DNA of 64,000 nucleotides from Paenibacillus eucommiae (lineage in GTDB: Bacteria > Bacillota > Bacilli > Paenibacillales > NBRC-103111): the NCBI RefSeq assembly GCF_017874215.1, contig NZ_JAGGLB010000011.1, forward strand, positions 186,001 to 250,000, read 5' to 3'. Below, piece after piece: positions 50,775 to 58,878 of the stretch. Under the pieces are notes generated by a model. The model ran no database searches. It saw only the letters and a program-made list of their open reading frames with translations, and had not been told where the DNA came from. The stretch's first letter is position 1, and every line of letters begins with the position of its first letter. The position numbers and the translations under genes are program-made.

Positions 50775-51128
50775 ATGTCTATTGCAATAATTGTCGAAGG
50801 CAAAAACGACAAAAGCCGCGTAAAACGACTGGTTACTGAAGACATTTTGATCCTCTGTACATTCGGCACACCCGGAACCGAAACTATAGAGCAATTAACC
50901 AGACAAGTTGGCCAAAGAGAGGTTTACCTGTTTACTGATAATGATGCTTCCGGTAAACGGATCCGCGGAATTCTTCGAGATCGGTTTCCTGACTCCGAAC
51001 AAATATATACCCGTAAAGGCTACGCTGGTGTTGAAGGCACTCCGGACGAATACATCATTTTACAATTAGAAAAGGCAGGCCTGGAAGAGTATATTATCTA
51101 CCCTCCTGCAGAACCTGCCTACAAGTAA
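50775..51128 (+). CDS. Toprim domain protein, YusF-like
   Basis: A 117-residue single-domain toprim protein. IIVEGKNDKSRVKRL near residues 5-19 provides the catalytic glutamate and LFTDNDASGKRIRGILRD near 55-72 the DxD motif, both needed to bind Mg2+ in primases, RNase M5 and topoisomerases. The C-terminal half ends PPAEPAYK. It resembles stand-alone toprim proteins such as YusF of Bacillus, of unknown role. The start at 50775 has GAAAGGAG eight bases upstream; the ATG at 50736 lacks one. Converges with sco. Confidence 0.88.
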   Translation: MSIAIIVEGKNDKSRVKRLVTEDILILCTFGTPGTETIEQLTRQVGQREVYLFTDNDASGKRIRGILRDRFPDSEQIYTRKGYAGVEGTPDEYIILQLEKAGLEEYIIYPPAEPAYK

Positions 51129-51151
51129 CTATAACTATATATCATTCCGAA

Positions 51152-51778
51152 CTACTTTTCTTTAGATAAGGTGATCACATCTTTAACGATAAATTCCGTA
51201 TCCATCTCCGGATCAACGGTGTAATACGTACGTAGAACTCCCTTGGGATCGGCAATCAGGATCGCATTGGAATGCGTGAAGTTGCCATCTTTGTCTTTCA
51301 CAATCATAACTCCGAACTGCTCCGCCAAATCGGCAATCTGCTTTTCTTCCCCGCGAAGAAATCTCCAGCCGCCAGGCTCTGCGTGGAAGGATTCAGCATA
51401 CTCCTTCAATACCTCTGGTGTATCCCGGGACGGATCCATTGTAATGGAAACAATCTCCGACTTGTCACCCAAATAGCCTTTTTCCTTGAGGGAATCCTGA
51501 ATCTTCGAAAGCATAAATGTCGTTGGCCGGCATACATCCGGGCAACTCGAAAAGAAGAAATAATACAAACGGACTTTACTATCTAGTTCCTCGGAATTAA
51601 CAACTTTCCCGTCCAAATCCAGCAATTCAAATGCTGGTGTCGGCTTCATGGCTTTCAGATGATCATCCTTTACGGGATCTGAAGTAAACCAGAGCTTATA
51701 TCCAAATGACCCTATCATAGCCAGAAGAATCACTGCAACAGCCAATTTAAACCAATTTTTCTCAAAAAAAGCACCCAT
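51152..51778 (-). CDS. SCO1/SenC copper chaperone for cytochrome oxidase
   Basis: A 208-residue membrane-anchored thioredoxin-fold protein that delivers copper to the CuA site of cytochrome c oxidase. An N-terminal helix (WFKLAVAVILLAMIGSFGYKL) is followed by the domain with the copper ligands SSCPDVCRPT (C-x3-C) and the distant histidine in FTHSNAILI near residue 175. It follows ctaB by 28 bp on the same strand and is probably co-transcribed with it, consistent with a common role in oxidase assembly. The B. subtilis equivalent is BsSco (YpmQ). Confidence 0.93.
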   Translation of the reverse strand: MGAFFEKNWFKLAVAVILLAMIGSFGYKLWFTSDPVKDDHLKAMKPTPAFELLDLDGKVVNSEELDSKVRLYYFFFSSCPDVCRPTTFMLSKIQDSLKEKGYLGDKSEIVSITMDPSRDTPEVLKEYAESFHAEPGGWRFLRGEEKQIADLAEQFGVMIVKDKDGNFTHSNAILIADPKGVLRTYYTVDPEMDTEFIVKDVITLSKEK

Positions 51779-51806
51779 ATTTCAGCCTCTATCCTATAAA
51801 ATGACA

Positions 51807-52778
51807 TTAACCGCCAGAAGTAGTATCAATAACCATCAACAAAACCAGCAGGAACAAATAATTAATCGAATAAATGAACATACCTTTCGCCCACTTGACC
51901 TCATCCTCCGCCTTGAATCCTTTCACGCAAAGCAGTACCCAGATAAGACCCAAAGCCGTTGAAACAATCAAATAAATTTCGCCAACATAACCATATAGAT
52001 TCAGCATTACAGTAACAGGTACAAGTAAAACAACATAACGAAGCATACTGATTCTGGTAACAAATGTTCCTCTAACTACAGGCAGCAAAGGGAACCCCGC
52101 AGCGCGGTATTCTTCCATCCGGCGTATGCCCAGTGCCCAGAAGTGGGGTGGCTGCCATAAGAACAAGATAGCAAACAGGATCCATGCGCCCATATCCATC
52201 GTTCCGGTTACAGCACAATATCCAATAATTGGCGGCATTGCTCCTGAAAAGCTGCCGACGAAGGTGCTCCATACGGAGGTTCTTTTGAAAATAGCGGTAT
52301 AGACCCAAACGTACAGGAATAAACCAATTATTCCCAACAGCGTCGCAAGTGGCGAGCCTACGAGGAAATATAAGGTCGAGACACCGAGAATGCCCAAAAT
52401 AATGCCGTACCATAAAACCGTCTTAGCGCTTATTCTCCCGCTCGGCAGCGCGCGGTTTTGTGTGCGGGTCATCTTTGCATCCATCTCACGGTCCAAATAG
52501 TTATTAAGCACACAGCCGGATCCAATAACAAGTGCGGTTCCAAGCATCGTAAAGAGCAGCATCCACAGATTTACATCCCACTTGGAAGCAACCCAAAAAC
52601 CGCCAAAAGCCGCAAGCAAGTTGGAATAAATAATTCCCGGCTTGGCGAGACGATAATAATCCTTCCATGTGACAGGCTCTGCGGAAGCTTGAGTCATCTG
52701 TGCAGCACCAGGTTGTCCAGCCGCGCTCAGTACTCCTGCTCCTTCTGAAACCGCCTCATAGTTCATTTGTTTTTCCAA
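51807..52778 (-). CDS. ctaB: Protoheme IX farnesyltransferase CtaB
   Basis: A 323-residue, UbiA-superfamily membrane enzyme adding farnesyl to heme B to make heme O, the substrate of CtaA. The first Asp-rich motif is NNYLDREMDAKMTRTQNR near residues 105-122 and the second lies around YREYRAAGFPLLP-like RRMEEYRAAGFPLLPVV near 230. Nine helices are expected. The start is TTG at 52778 with AGGAGGG eight bases upstream; an ATG at 52766 would be 20 bases from it. Forms an operon with sco. Confidence 0.95.
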   Translation of the reverse strand: MEKQMNYEAVSEGAGVLSAAGQPGAAQMTQASAEPVTWKDYYRLAKPGIIYSNLLAAFGGFWVASKWDVNLWMLLFTMLGTALVIGSGCVLNNYLDREMDAKMTRTQNRALPSGRISAKTVLWYGIILGILGVSTLYFLVGSPLATLLGIIGLFLYVWVYTAIFKRTSVWSTFVGSFSGAMPPIIGYCAVTGTMDMGAWILFAILFLWQPPHFWALGIRRMEEYRAAGFPLLPVVRGTFVTRISMLRYVVLLVPVTVMLNLYGYVGEIYLIVSTALGLIWVLLCVKGFKAEDEVKWAKGMFIYSINYLFLLVLLMVIDTTSGG

Positions 52779-52831
52779 TTCGTGACCCTCCTATATGGTA
52801 AATCTCCTGAAGACGAATATTTACTATTACA

Positions 52832-52880
52832 ATAATAACAACCCTCATCCGGTTTGACAATGAACGAAGCACGATTGTCA
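52832..52880 (-). promoter_or_regulatory. ctaB promoter with overlapping inverted repeat
   Basis: On the minus strand TTGTCA and TATTAT are separated by 17 bp. TGACAAT at 52855-52861 and ATTGTCA at 52874-52880 form a perfect 7-bp inverted repeat (12-bp spacer) that covers the -35, as an operator might. No known regulator site is recognised. The rest of 52779-53137 contains the start region of the response regulator gene and nothing else I can support. Confidence 0.45.
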
Positions 52881-53137
52881 TGATATTGTCGATTCTCTCT
52901 CCTCATCCTGCCCGAATCATCATCCATCCAACCTATTTTCGATCCCATTCCCGGCTTCGGTTGCAAAGTGCTATTTTCGACAAAGTTTTTGTAATCGCTC
53001 TTCTAAGGCTAGACGGCACAAAATGGATTTAGTATAGTTGAAATAGATAATACTTACCAGATGATTGCGGAAATGACCTCTAGCCTTTTTATTTTCAAAA
53101 AAGGACCGCACCTTTTTATGAAAGGAGGGAACTTATA

Positions 53138-53833
53138 ATGTCTAAGGTATTGATCATCGAAGACGACTTCAGTGTCGGAGAAATGATGTCCATCTACCTT
53201 AACGAAGAAGGATATGAGGTCAAAAAGGCCGAAACAGGCCGCTTGGCAGAACGTTACTTCCATGATTTTGAACCCGATGTTATTGTGCTCGATATCATGC
53301 TGCCTGATGCGAACGGTATGGACCTTTGTACGACTTTTCGTAATTCCTCATCAACCATTCCAATTCTAATGGTTTCTGCCAAGAGCGAAGTGTCCGACAA
53401 GGTCCGCGGGCTTCAAACAGGCGCTGATGACTATTTAGGCAAGCCGTTCAGCATGAGAGAGCTTGCAGCCAGAATACAGGCTCTGCTCCGGCGTTCCCAG
53501 GCCGCAGCAGTCCCATCCTCCGCACCAAAACCTGCAAAACCGGAGCAAGCGATCCAGCTTGATATTGCCAAGCGGTGCTTATTTGTCCACGAACAGGCTA
53601 TTGAAACTACCTTTTCCGAATTTGAAATCATGAAGCTCTTTTGGCAAAATCAAGGGCGGGTATACAGCAGAGAAGAGCTGCTCAATCGGGTTCGGGGATT
53701 TGACTCTTATGTGACAGAACGGGCGATTGATGTACATATTGCAAATTTACGCAAAAAGATTGAAAGCGATCCTAAGGAACCGAAGTATATCAAGACGGTT
53801 TGGGGTGTGGGCTACAAGTTTCTAATGGCCTAG
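53138..53833 (+). CDS. OmpR-family response regulator, orphan
   Basis: A 231-residue two-component regulator. The receiver domain has acidic residues EDD at 8-10, the phospho-acceptor aspartate in VIVLDIMLP near residue 52, the conserved Ser/Thr in LMVSAKSE near 79 and lysine in YLGKPFS near 101. A 25-residue Ala/Pro linker leads to the winged-helix output domain ending KTVWGVGYKFL. AAAGGAGGG precedes the ATG. No histidine kinase gene is adjacent, so it is an orphan in this window; its partner may lie elsewhere. Confidence 0.92.
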   Translation: MSKVLIIEDDFSVGEMMSIYLNEEGYEVKKAETGRLAERYFHDFEPDVIVLDIMLPDANGMDLCTTFRNSSSTIPILMVSAKSEVSDKVRGLQTGADDYLGKPFSMRELAARIQALLRRSQAAAVPSSAPKPAKPEQAIQLDIAKRCLFVHEQAIETTFSEFEIMKLFWQNQGRVYSREELLNRVRGFDSYVTERAIDVHIANLRKKIESDPKEPKYIKTVWGVGYKFLMA

Positions 53834-53936
53834 CGAAGCAGAGTAAGCAATAGTAAGGCAGACTAAAGAGCAAGGATATCGTTAGTAAAGGTTGTGTAAA
53901 TACAGCAAGTATTTCAGCTGGTCATGCAGCAAGTAG

Positions 53937-53966
53937 AAGGAAGCTCTCCGTGCTTCCTTTTTTTTG
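53937..53966 (+). terminator. Terminator of the response regulator gene
   Basis: GGAAGC and GCTTCC pair around TCTCCGT, followed by eight Ts; about 100 bp after the stop. Confidence 0.8.
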
Positions 53967-54051
53967 TTGGAAAAGAACGTGCGGCACAGTCACCAAATGG
54001 GCGAATGCACAATATGATATCGGGAAAAGAAACTTTAAGGAGGATGTTACA

Positions 54052-54507
54052 ATGATGAATAACCCATTCAACATGGGCATGCAAGCCCCCTACGGATATG
54101 CTGCGCCCGGCTATCAAAGCCCCTGCCAGCAGCAAATGCCTGTGGCAGGAGCTTCAAGCTTCGTCCCTATGATCCCCGCAGGTTCAGCGATTCCAACTAC
54201 AGGAGCAGCTCAAACAGGTATCAATGTACCAGGGCAGCTGCCGATAGAAGAATCTTTTATCGAAAATATATTGCGGCTTAACCTCGGTAAGATGGCCACC
54301 ATTTACATGACCTATGAGAACAACTCGCAATGGAATGCCAAGATATTCAAAGGAAGACTGGAAGCCGCTGGCCGCGATCATATTATTATCAGCGATCCGA
54401 AAACTGGTATGCGTTACCTGCTGCTCATGGTCAATCTTGACTACATCACCTTCGATGAAGAGCTTAAATACTCGCCTTCGTTCGGCCGGAATACCGACAT
54501 ACTTTAA
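54052..54507 (+). CDS. gerQ: Spore coat protein GerQ
   Basis: A 151-residue spore coat protein needed for proper localisation of the cortex-lytic enzyme CwlJ and cross-linked by Tgl in B. subtilis. The N-terminal 55 residues are rich in Pro, Ala and Met; the C-terminal domain (LPIEESFIENILRLNLGK, then TYENNSQWNAKIFKGRLE and AGRDHIIISDPKTG) is highly conserved in GerQ. AAGGAGG lies eight bases before the ATG at 54052; the longer frame to 53950 is inside the preceding terminator. It is shorter than B. subtilis GerQ because the N-terminal region is shorter. Confidence 0.95.
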   Translation: MMNNPFNMGMQAPYGYAAPGYQSPCQQQMPVAGASSFVPMIPAGSAIPTTGAAQTGINVPGQLPIEESFIENILRLNLGKMATIYMTYENNSQWNAKIFKGRLEAAGRDHIIISDPKTGMRYLLLMVNLDYITFDEELKYSPSFGRNTDIL

Positions 54508-54550
54508 TTCCGATAATCACATAGGGTTAACGGCCACATTGTTTTTTAGT

Positions 54551-54583
54551 AAAGCCTCAGGTGCAAAACCTGGGGCTTTTTTC
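54551..54583 (+). terminator. Terminator of gerQ
   Basis: AAGCCTCAGGT pairs with ACCTGGGGCTT (one G-U) around GCAAA, followed by TTTTTT. Confidence 0.92.
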
Positions 54584-54611
54584 TGTTAGATTGCCTATTC
54601 GGGTAAATTAT

Positions 54612-54899
54612 CTATTCAGGAACTTTGGCAAAATGCCACATGTGAAGCTTTCGCAGTCCTCCCTGGACCCAAATTCCCCAGGGAACAGCATTATTGTGCG
54701 CAGCTTCCAGCCGCCCGCTCTTCATTCGCAAGTACTCCTCATAAGGAACATCATCCCAGATTTCCACAAAAAGACCAGGCTGATCACTTCCTTCAAAGAG
54801 CTCTAACCGCCGTTCCCACAGCTGTAATTCCTTCATATAAAGCAAATAAGCACCGCGCATTTCCTCAACAATGGTATATTCCACAAAAACTTTATGCAT
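54612..54899 (-). CDS. Hypothetical protein, ferredoxin-like fold suspected
   Basis: A 95-residue protein from the ATG at 54899 (GGGAGA about nine bases upstream); the frame extends to 54938 but without a site. MHKVFVEYTIVEEMRGAYLL, then ELFEGSDQPGLFVEIWDD and PWGIWVQGGLRKLHMWHFAK, read as strand-helix-strand-helix pattern like small dimeric alpha/beta-barrel (NIPSNAP/ABM-type) proteins, which is only a guess from pattern. Tryptophans and aromatic residues cluster at the end. It converges with gerQ and is divergent from the hydrolase gene. Confidence 0.65.
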   Translation of the reverse strand: MHKVFVEYTIVEEMRGAYLLYMKELQLWERRLELFEGSDQPGLFVEIWDDVPYEEYLRMKSGRLEAAHNNAVPWGIWVQGGLRKLHMWHFAKVPE

Positions 54900-54988
54900 T
54901 TTTTGGATCTCCCGATGATTTATTTTAACGTGTAACATGGTAAACTAAGAAAAGAGAAAAAAAAGCTAACCTATAGGAGGAACTATAC

Positions 54989-55972
54989 TTGGACACAGGA
55001 ACACATCTTGTTATAGGCTTGGGACTAGCCGGGCTGGCTCAAATTGATCCTGTCGTAGCTGCAGACGGTGTCGTCACCACTGCGGTGTTGATCGGAACCT
55101 TAATTGGCTCCCAAATTCCCGATTCTGACGGATTGCTGCGATTTAAAGGAAATGCCATTTATATCCGCAATCACAGAGGCCGTTCCCACTCACTGCCTGC
55201 ATTGCTGCTGTGGACGCTTTTGATCACAGGCATGCTTGGCGTTGTATTCCAAGGTCTGCCGCTGCTGCATGTCGGCTTATGGGTAGGCATCGCCGTATGC
55301 TTTCATGTTTTTACAGATTTATTTAACACTTATGGAACTCAGGCTCTACGACCGTTCTCCCAGAAATGGGTGTCCTGGAATATTATACACATATTCGATC
55401 CCTTTATCTTCATTTGCCATTTGATCGCTATATTTGCCTGGTCGTTTAACTTGGCTAGCCCCACTCTAATTTTCCCGGCTCTATATGCGGTACTAGCCGT
55501 TTACTATGTGTGGCGTAGTCTCGATCATTTTATTCTCGAAAGAGGGCTGCCGGGCAAAGATCCAAGCTATAAGCCTGGAGATAAGTACAATCTCATTGTA
55601 ACGATTAATTACTATGTATGGAATGTAGTGAAGCACAAAGAAGACGGCACATATGTACTTGGGGAAATGCGCAATGGCGTTCTCAAATGGGTGGATGAGG
55701 TGAAATGTGCATCACATCCGGCTGTAGAAGCCTCCAAGTCACATGAGAACATTAAATCTCTCCTGTACTTCTCCTCATATGCATGTGCAGAAATGAAGGA
55801 GCATAGCTGGGGCTATGAGGTTAGATGGGCGGACGTTCGTTACCGTCACCGCAAGCAGTATCCGTTCGTTGCCGTTCTGCTGATGGATCACAATCTTAAT
55901 CCGCTTGATTCATACATCGGCTGGGTGAGTGATTCCCGTTTGGAGAAAAAGCTGCGTGTTGATACCTATTAA
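54989..55972 (+). CDS. YdjM/YfhP-type membrane metal-dependent hydrolase
   Basis: A 327-residue membrane protein. The N-terminal 190 residues have five helices and the metal-ligand pattern of the family: MDTGTHLVIG, SQIPDSDGLLR, HRGRSHSLPALLLW and HVFTDLFNTYGTQ. The remaining 135 residues are a soluble domain, FDPFIFICHL marks the last helices. Family members (B. subtilis YfhP) are putative phospholipid or nucleotide-phosphate hydrolases. The start is TTG at 54989 with GGAGG eight bases upstream. Confidence 0.85.
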   Translation: MDTGTHLVIGLGLAGLAQIDPVVAADGVVTTAVLIGTLIGSQIPDSDGLLRFKGNAIYIRNHRGRSHSLPALLLWTLLITGMLGVVFQGLPLLHVGLWVGIAVCFHVFTDLFNTYGTQALRPFSQKWVSWNIIHIFDPFIFICHLIAIFAWSFNLASPTLIFPALYAVLAVYYVWRSLDHFILERGLPGKDPSYKPGDKYNLIVTINYYVWNVVKHKEDGTYVLGEMRNGVLKWVDEVKCASHPAVEASKSHENIKSLLYFSSYACAEMKEHSWGYEVRWADVRYRHRKQYPFVAVLLMDHNLNPLDSYIGWVSDSRLEKKLRVDTY

Positions 55973-56029
55973 CAAGACCTTTTGACAACACCAATTAGCA
56001 TCCTTAACATCCAATACAATAAGCAAATA

Positions 56030-56062
56030 AAAAGCTCAGGGGATTGAATCCCCTGAGCTTGA
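56030..56062 (-). terminator. Terminator of the SASP gene
   Basis: On the minus strand AAGCTCAGGGGATT and AATCCCCTGAGCTT pair perfectly and are followed by TTTATTTG. Confidence 0.92.
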
Positions 56063-56080
56063 TATTGCATAATTTGCGGA

Positions 56081-56308
56081 TTAACGGTTTTGACCACCGG
56101 CAAGTGTTTGCTCAGCGATTTGTACGAGGCGACGAGTAATGTGTCCACCGATAGCACCTGTGTCGCGGGTAGCCATGTAACCGTAATAACCGTCTTGAGG
56201 AATTTGAATGCCCAGTTCTTGAGCTACCTCATACTTCAATTGATCTAACGCTTGGTTGGCTTGTGGTACTACCAATGAATTGCTGCTACGTGATTGTCCT
56301 GCTCCCAT
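56081..56308 (-). CDS. Alpha/beta-type small acid-soluble spore protein
   Basis: A 75-residue SASP that coats and protects DNA in dormant spores. LVVPQANQALDQLKYEVAQE matches the N-terminal helix with the GPR protease cleavage region (YEVAQE), and GGHITRRLVQIAEQTL is the second DNA-binding helix, with GGYxGYM-like spacer DGYYGYMATRDTGAIG. GAAAGGAGTG is upstream. A sigma-G-type promoter and a palindrome precede it, so it is probably a forespore gene. Monocistronic with a strong terminator. Confidence 0.97.
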   Translation of the reverse strand: MGAGQSRSSNSLVVPQANQALDQLKYEVAQELGIQIPQDGYYGYMATRDTGAIGGHITRRLVQIAEQTLAGGQNR

Positions 56309-56349
56309 TTAGGATCAGCACTCCTTTCGGTCTATTAAGCTGAGATGTA

Positions 56350-56397
56350 TTTGCAAGCTTGCAAAGATAGTATGTGAAAGAAATTAAATAATATTCG
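56350..56397 (-). promoter_or_regulatory. Sigma-G promoter and 16-bp palindrome of the SASP gene
   Basis: On the minus strand CGAATA and CATACTA are separated by 17 bp, matching the sigma-G consensus (TGMATR, CATWCTA). Directly downstream of the -10 lies the perfect palindrome TTTGCAAGCTTGCAAA (56350-56365), 42 bp before the start codon. Confidence 0.7.
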
Positions 56398-56460
56398 GAC
56401 TTGCAAAAAAAAAATTTTTCAAAGAATTACGATCAACCATTTAGAAAGCGGGAATCCTTT

Positions 56461-56646
56461 ATGAGTAAGCCTTTAGCACTTTTATTCGCCTGTGTCGGTA
56501 TTCTATTGTTATCTGCCATCAGCCTGTTTATGAGCCTCAAAATGCCCTGGCTGGCACTCCTTTCTTCCCTAGTCGCTTTAGGGTTTATAGGGTACGGTTT
56601 CGTGTTGAAAGCCAAGCTGCGCAGAAAGAATAACAATGGCAGTTGA
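56461..56646 (+). CDS. DUF5325/YlaF-like small membrane protein
   Basis: A 61-residue membrane protein with two helices: KPLALLFACVGILLLSAISL and LALLSSLVALGFIGYGFVLK, ending in a basic tail. The size, topology and end resemble B. subtilis YlaF (DUF5325). The start MSKPLALLF at 56461 follows AAGCGGGA; a longer TTG-initiated frame to 56401 is unlikely. Function unknown. It lies upstream of and on the same strand as the MarR and bshA genes, spaced by about 90 bp. Confidence 0.65.
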   Translation: MSKPLALLFACVGILLLSAISLFMSLKMPWLALLSSLVALGFIGYGFVLKAKLRRKNNNGS

Positions 56647-56733
56647 CAATGACTTATCCAGAGGACTATACTTTTATTACCATTATGAAAATATTTCATT
56701 TTTGTAGCATTTATCGAGAAAGGTCGAACGATC

Positions 56734-57273
56734 ATGCAAACGCCTATCGATCCAGGACAACTCGAATATATTCGGGAATTTATTGCTTTATTAGGCCAGC
56801 AAGTCAAGAAATGCACCGATTTACAAATTAAAAAATGCGCAGAACTAAGCGTAGATGCTTGCAAAATTAACAATCAGGAGCTGTCGCTGCTGTTCTTATT
56901 GAATGAACGCGGCACCCTTGCTGTCAAAGAAATTGCCTGCAGCCTGGAATGCACCAGTCTGAGCACGCTCACCCGAATGCTTGATAAGCTGGAGGAATAC
57001 GGATATATAAACCGTAAGCTTGACTGCAACGACCGTCGCAGCTTTCTTATTAGCCCTACCCAGAAAATAGCGGCTATCGTTGAGAGCTACCAGGAACAAA
57101 TTCAATCAGTAGCCTATACCATGCTGGAAGCTTTATCCCCTGCTGAACGGCTAACGCTCATTGAGCTTTACGGCAAAATCAAAGGTAATCTTAGTAGAAG
57201 TGATTCCAATTATATTTCTGAGGAGCTGCTTTCCTTCAGCCCCCCCTCCATAAAGCAAAGCTTAAATAAGTAG
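56734..57273 (+). CDS. MarR family transcriptional regulator
   Basis: A 179-residue winged-helix regulator. INNQELSLLFLLNERGTLAVKEIA leads into the recognition helix region ECTSLSTLTRMLDKLEEYGYI and the wing with NRKLDCNDRRSFLI (the D-x-R-R motif). N- and C-terminal helices form the dimer. Four cysteines (residues about 29, 36, 43, 70) may make it redox sensitive. AAAGG precedes the ATG by eight bases. It lies 105 bp upstream of bshA, so a link with thiol stress is possible but only suggested by position. Confidence 0.88.
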   Translation: MQTPIDPGQLEYIREFIALLGQQVKKCTDLQIKKCAELSVDACKINNQELSLLFLLNERGTLAVKEIACSLECTSLSTLTRMLDKLEEYGYINRKLDCNDRRSFLISPTQKIAAIVESYQEQIQSVAYTMLEALSPAERLTLIELYGKIKGNLSRSDSNYISEELLSFSPPSIKQSLNK

Positions 57274-57378
57274 CTGTTTAATAACACTACTTTTCTTTAT
57301 TTTATTTATTACCGAATTGCAAATATTTCATATTGGTAGTAATTTTCTATATTTTCAAAAGAAACGTGGTGATCAGCA

Positions 57379-58527
57379 GTGCTCAAAATTGGAATCGCCT
57401 GTTACCCTACTTTGGGAGGATCTGGAGTAGTGGCTACTGAGCTCGGCAAAATTATGGCGGAGAAGGGCCATCAGGTCCATTTCATTACCGATCGCATGCC
57501 TTTTCGGCTTGGGCAATTTCATGCCAATATTTTCTACCACGAGGTTGAAGTCAGCGAATATTATGTCTTTCGGTACCCGCCTTATGATCTGGCCCTGGCC
57601 AACAAGCTTGCTCAAGTCGCCAAACAGGAAAACCTGGATTTGCTGCATGTTCATTATGCTGTACCTCATGCCATATGCGCATACTTGGCCAAGCAAATGG
57701 TCGGAGATCATTTGAAGGTAGTTACAACCCTCCATGGCACTGACATTACAATTCTCGGACACGACCCGTCTTTAAAGGACCTTATACGACTCGCAATCCA
57801 TCAAAGTGATGCGGTCACTGCTGTTTCTCAGGATTTGAAAACGGAAACCTATGAAGTACTTTCCATACAGAAGCCTATAGATTTGGTTTATAATTTCGTA
57901 GATCAACGTGATTATCTGGCTCCTAGCAACCCACAGCTACGGGCCCAATATGCAGCACCACACGAGAAAATCCTGTTACATATGTCTAATTTCAGGCCCG
58001 TGAAGCGAATTGAGGATGTACTCGATATTTTTGCCCGGGTTCATGAGAAGGTCGCTTCGCGGCTTATGTTTGTAGGAGAAGGCCCCGAGCTTGCCAAGGC
58101 GGTTCATCGCGCCAAAGAGCTCGGCCTGCATGACCGTGTTCATTATCTAGGCAAACAAAACAATATAGCCGAAATCATCTCTATGTCAGACCTGCTGCTG
58201 CTCCCTTCCGAGAAGGAAAGCTTTGGCTTGGTTGCGCTTGAAGCGATGGCTGGAGGCGTGCCTACCATTGGCTCTAACGCCGGAGGTATTCCTGAAGTTG
58301 TGAAGCATGGCGAGAACGGATATTTAGCTCCCGTAGGACATACGAAAGAGATGGCGGAGTACGCCATACAGCTGCTGAGCGACCCATTGCTTTATGAGCA
58401 GTTTTCAACAGCTGGCCTGCTTCGCTCCCGCTCACATTTCTCCGCAGCAGCCATTGCTGAGCAGTACGAGCAAATATATTACAGAGTAGCCTATCCTAAG
58501 CTTTGTGAAACTGCGGTCTCATCCTAA
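57379..58527 (+). CDS. bshA: N-acetyl-alpha-D-glucosaminyl L-malate synthase BshA
   Basis: A 382-residue GT4 (GT-B) glycosyltransferase that joins UDP-GlcNAc to L-malate, the first step of bacillithiol synthesis. MLKIGIACYPTLGGSGVVATELG at the start, HVHYAVPHAICAY near 92 and the family loop TTLHGTDITILGHD near 115-128 are diagnostic for BshA; the donor-site ESFGLVALEAMAGGVPTIGS is near 280-300. The start is GTG with a GGTGATC site upstream. BshB and BshC are not in the window. Confidence 0.95.
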   Translation: MLKIGIACYPTLGGSGVVATELGKIMAEKGHQVHFITDRMPFRLGQFHANIFYHEVEVSEYYVFRYPPYDLALANKLAQVAKQENLDLLHVHYAVPHAICAYLAKQMVGDHLKVVTTLHGTDITILGHDPSLKDLIRLAIHQSDAVTAVSQDLKTETYEVLSIQKPIDLVYNFVDQRDYLAPSNPQLRAQYAAPHEKILLHMSNFRPVKRIEDVLDIFARVHEKVASRLMFVGEGPELAKAVHRAKELGLHDRVHYLGKQNNIAEIISMSDLLLLPSEKESFGLVALEAMAGGVPTIGSNAGGIPEVVKHGENGYLAPVGHTKEMAEYAIQLLSDPLLYEQFSTAGLLRSRSHFSAAAIAEQYEQIYYRVAYPKLCETAVSS

Positions 58528-58584
58528 GAGAAAAATCTTTGTGGGGTCTTTTGATGATCGTGTTTATTAAGTATGTGCGTTGCG

Positions 58585-58708
58585 GAGGGAATGGCTGTGG
58601 GCTCCAGCCGCTGTTAAAGATTTGTTCCCTTGAATGGTATCGATGAAGAGGTAGGAACAAATCTTTTAAGGCGGACGCTTACGCTCTCACACCCACAGAC
58701 ATTCCCTC
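58585..58708 (+). repeat. Nested stem-loop element, copy 3
   Basis: Outer arms 58585-58601 (GAGGGAATGGCTGTGGG) and 58692-58708 pair over 17 bp with one mismatch; inner arms 58614-58628 (TTAAAGATTTGTTCC) and 58654-58669 pair with one extra T. The tag CTCAAACGAACTGCC is at 58747-58761 and array D follows. It lies 58 bp after the bshA stop. Arm sequences differ from copies 1 and 2 on both sides together. Confidence 0.88.
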
Positions 58709-58878
58709 TCTTTAGCTACAATCGCACGAATCACCCGAACACCAAGCTCAAACGAACTGCCAGCAAAGTGATTTTCTCTTGGTTGGAGGAGACATCCCCG
58801 GGGGAATTGGCGCTGGGAGAGAAGCCTCCTCCTACGCCTACGCCCCACGCTAGCGCGAAGCTGAGATGGAGCTGATGC

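Noticed and set aside
52763..52966. 67-codon minus-strand open frame upstream of ctaB
   Set aside because: It overlaps the predicted ctaB promoter and start and shows no motif or ribosome site.
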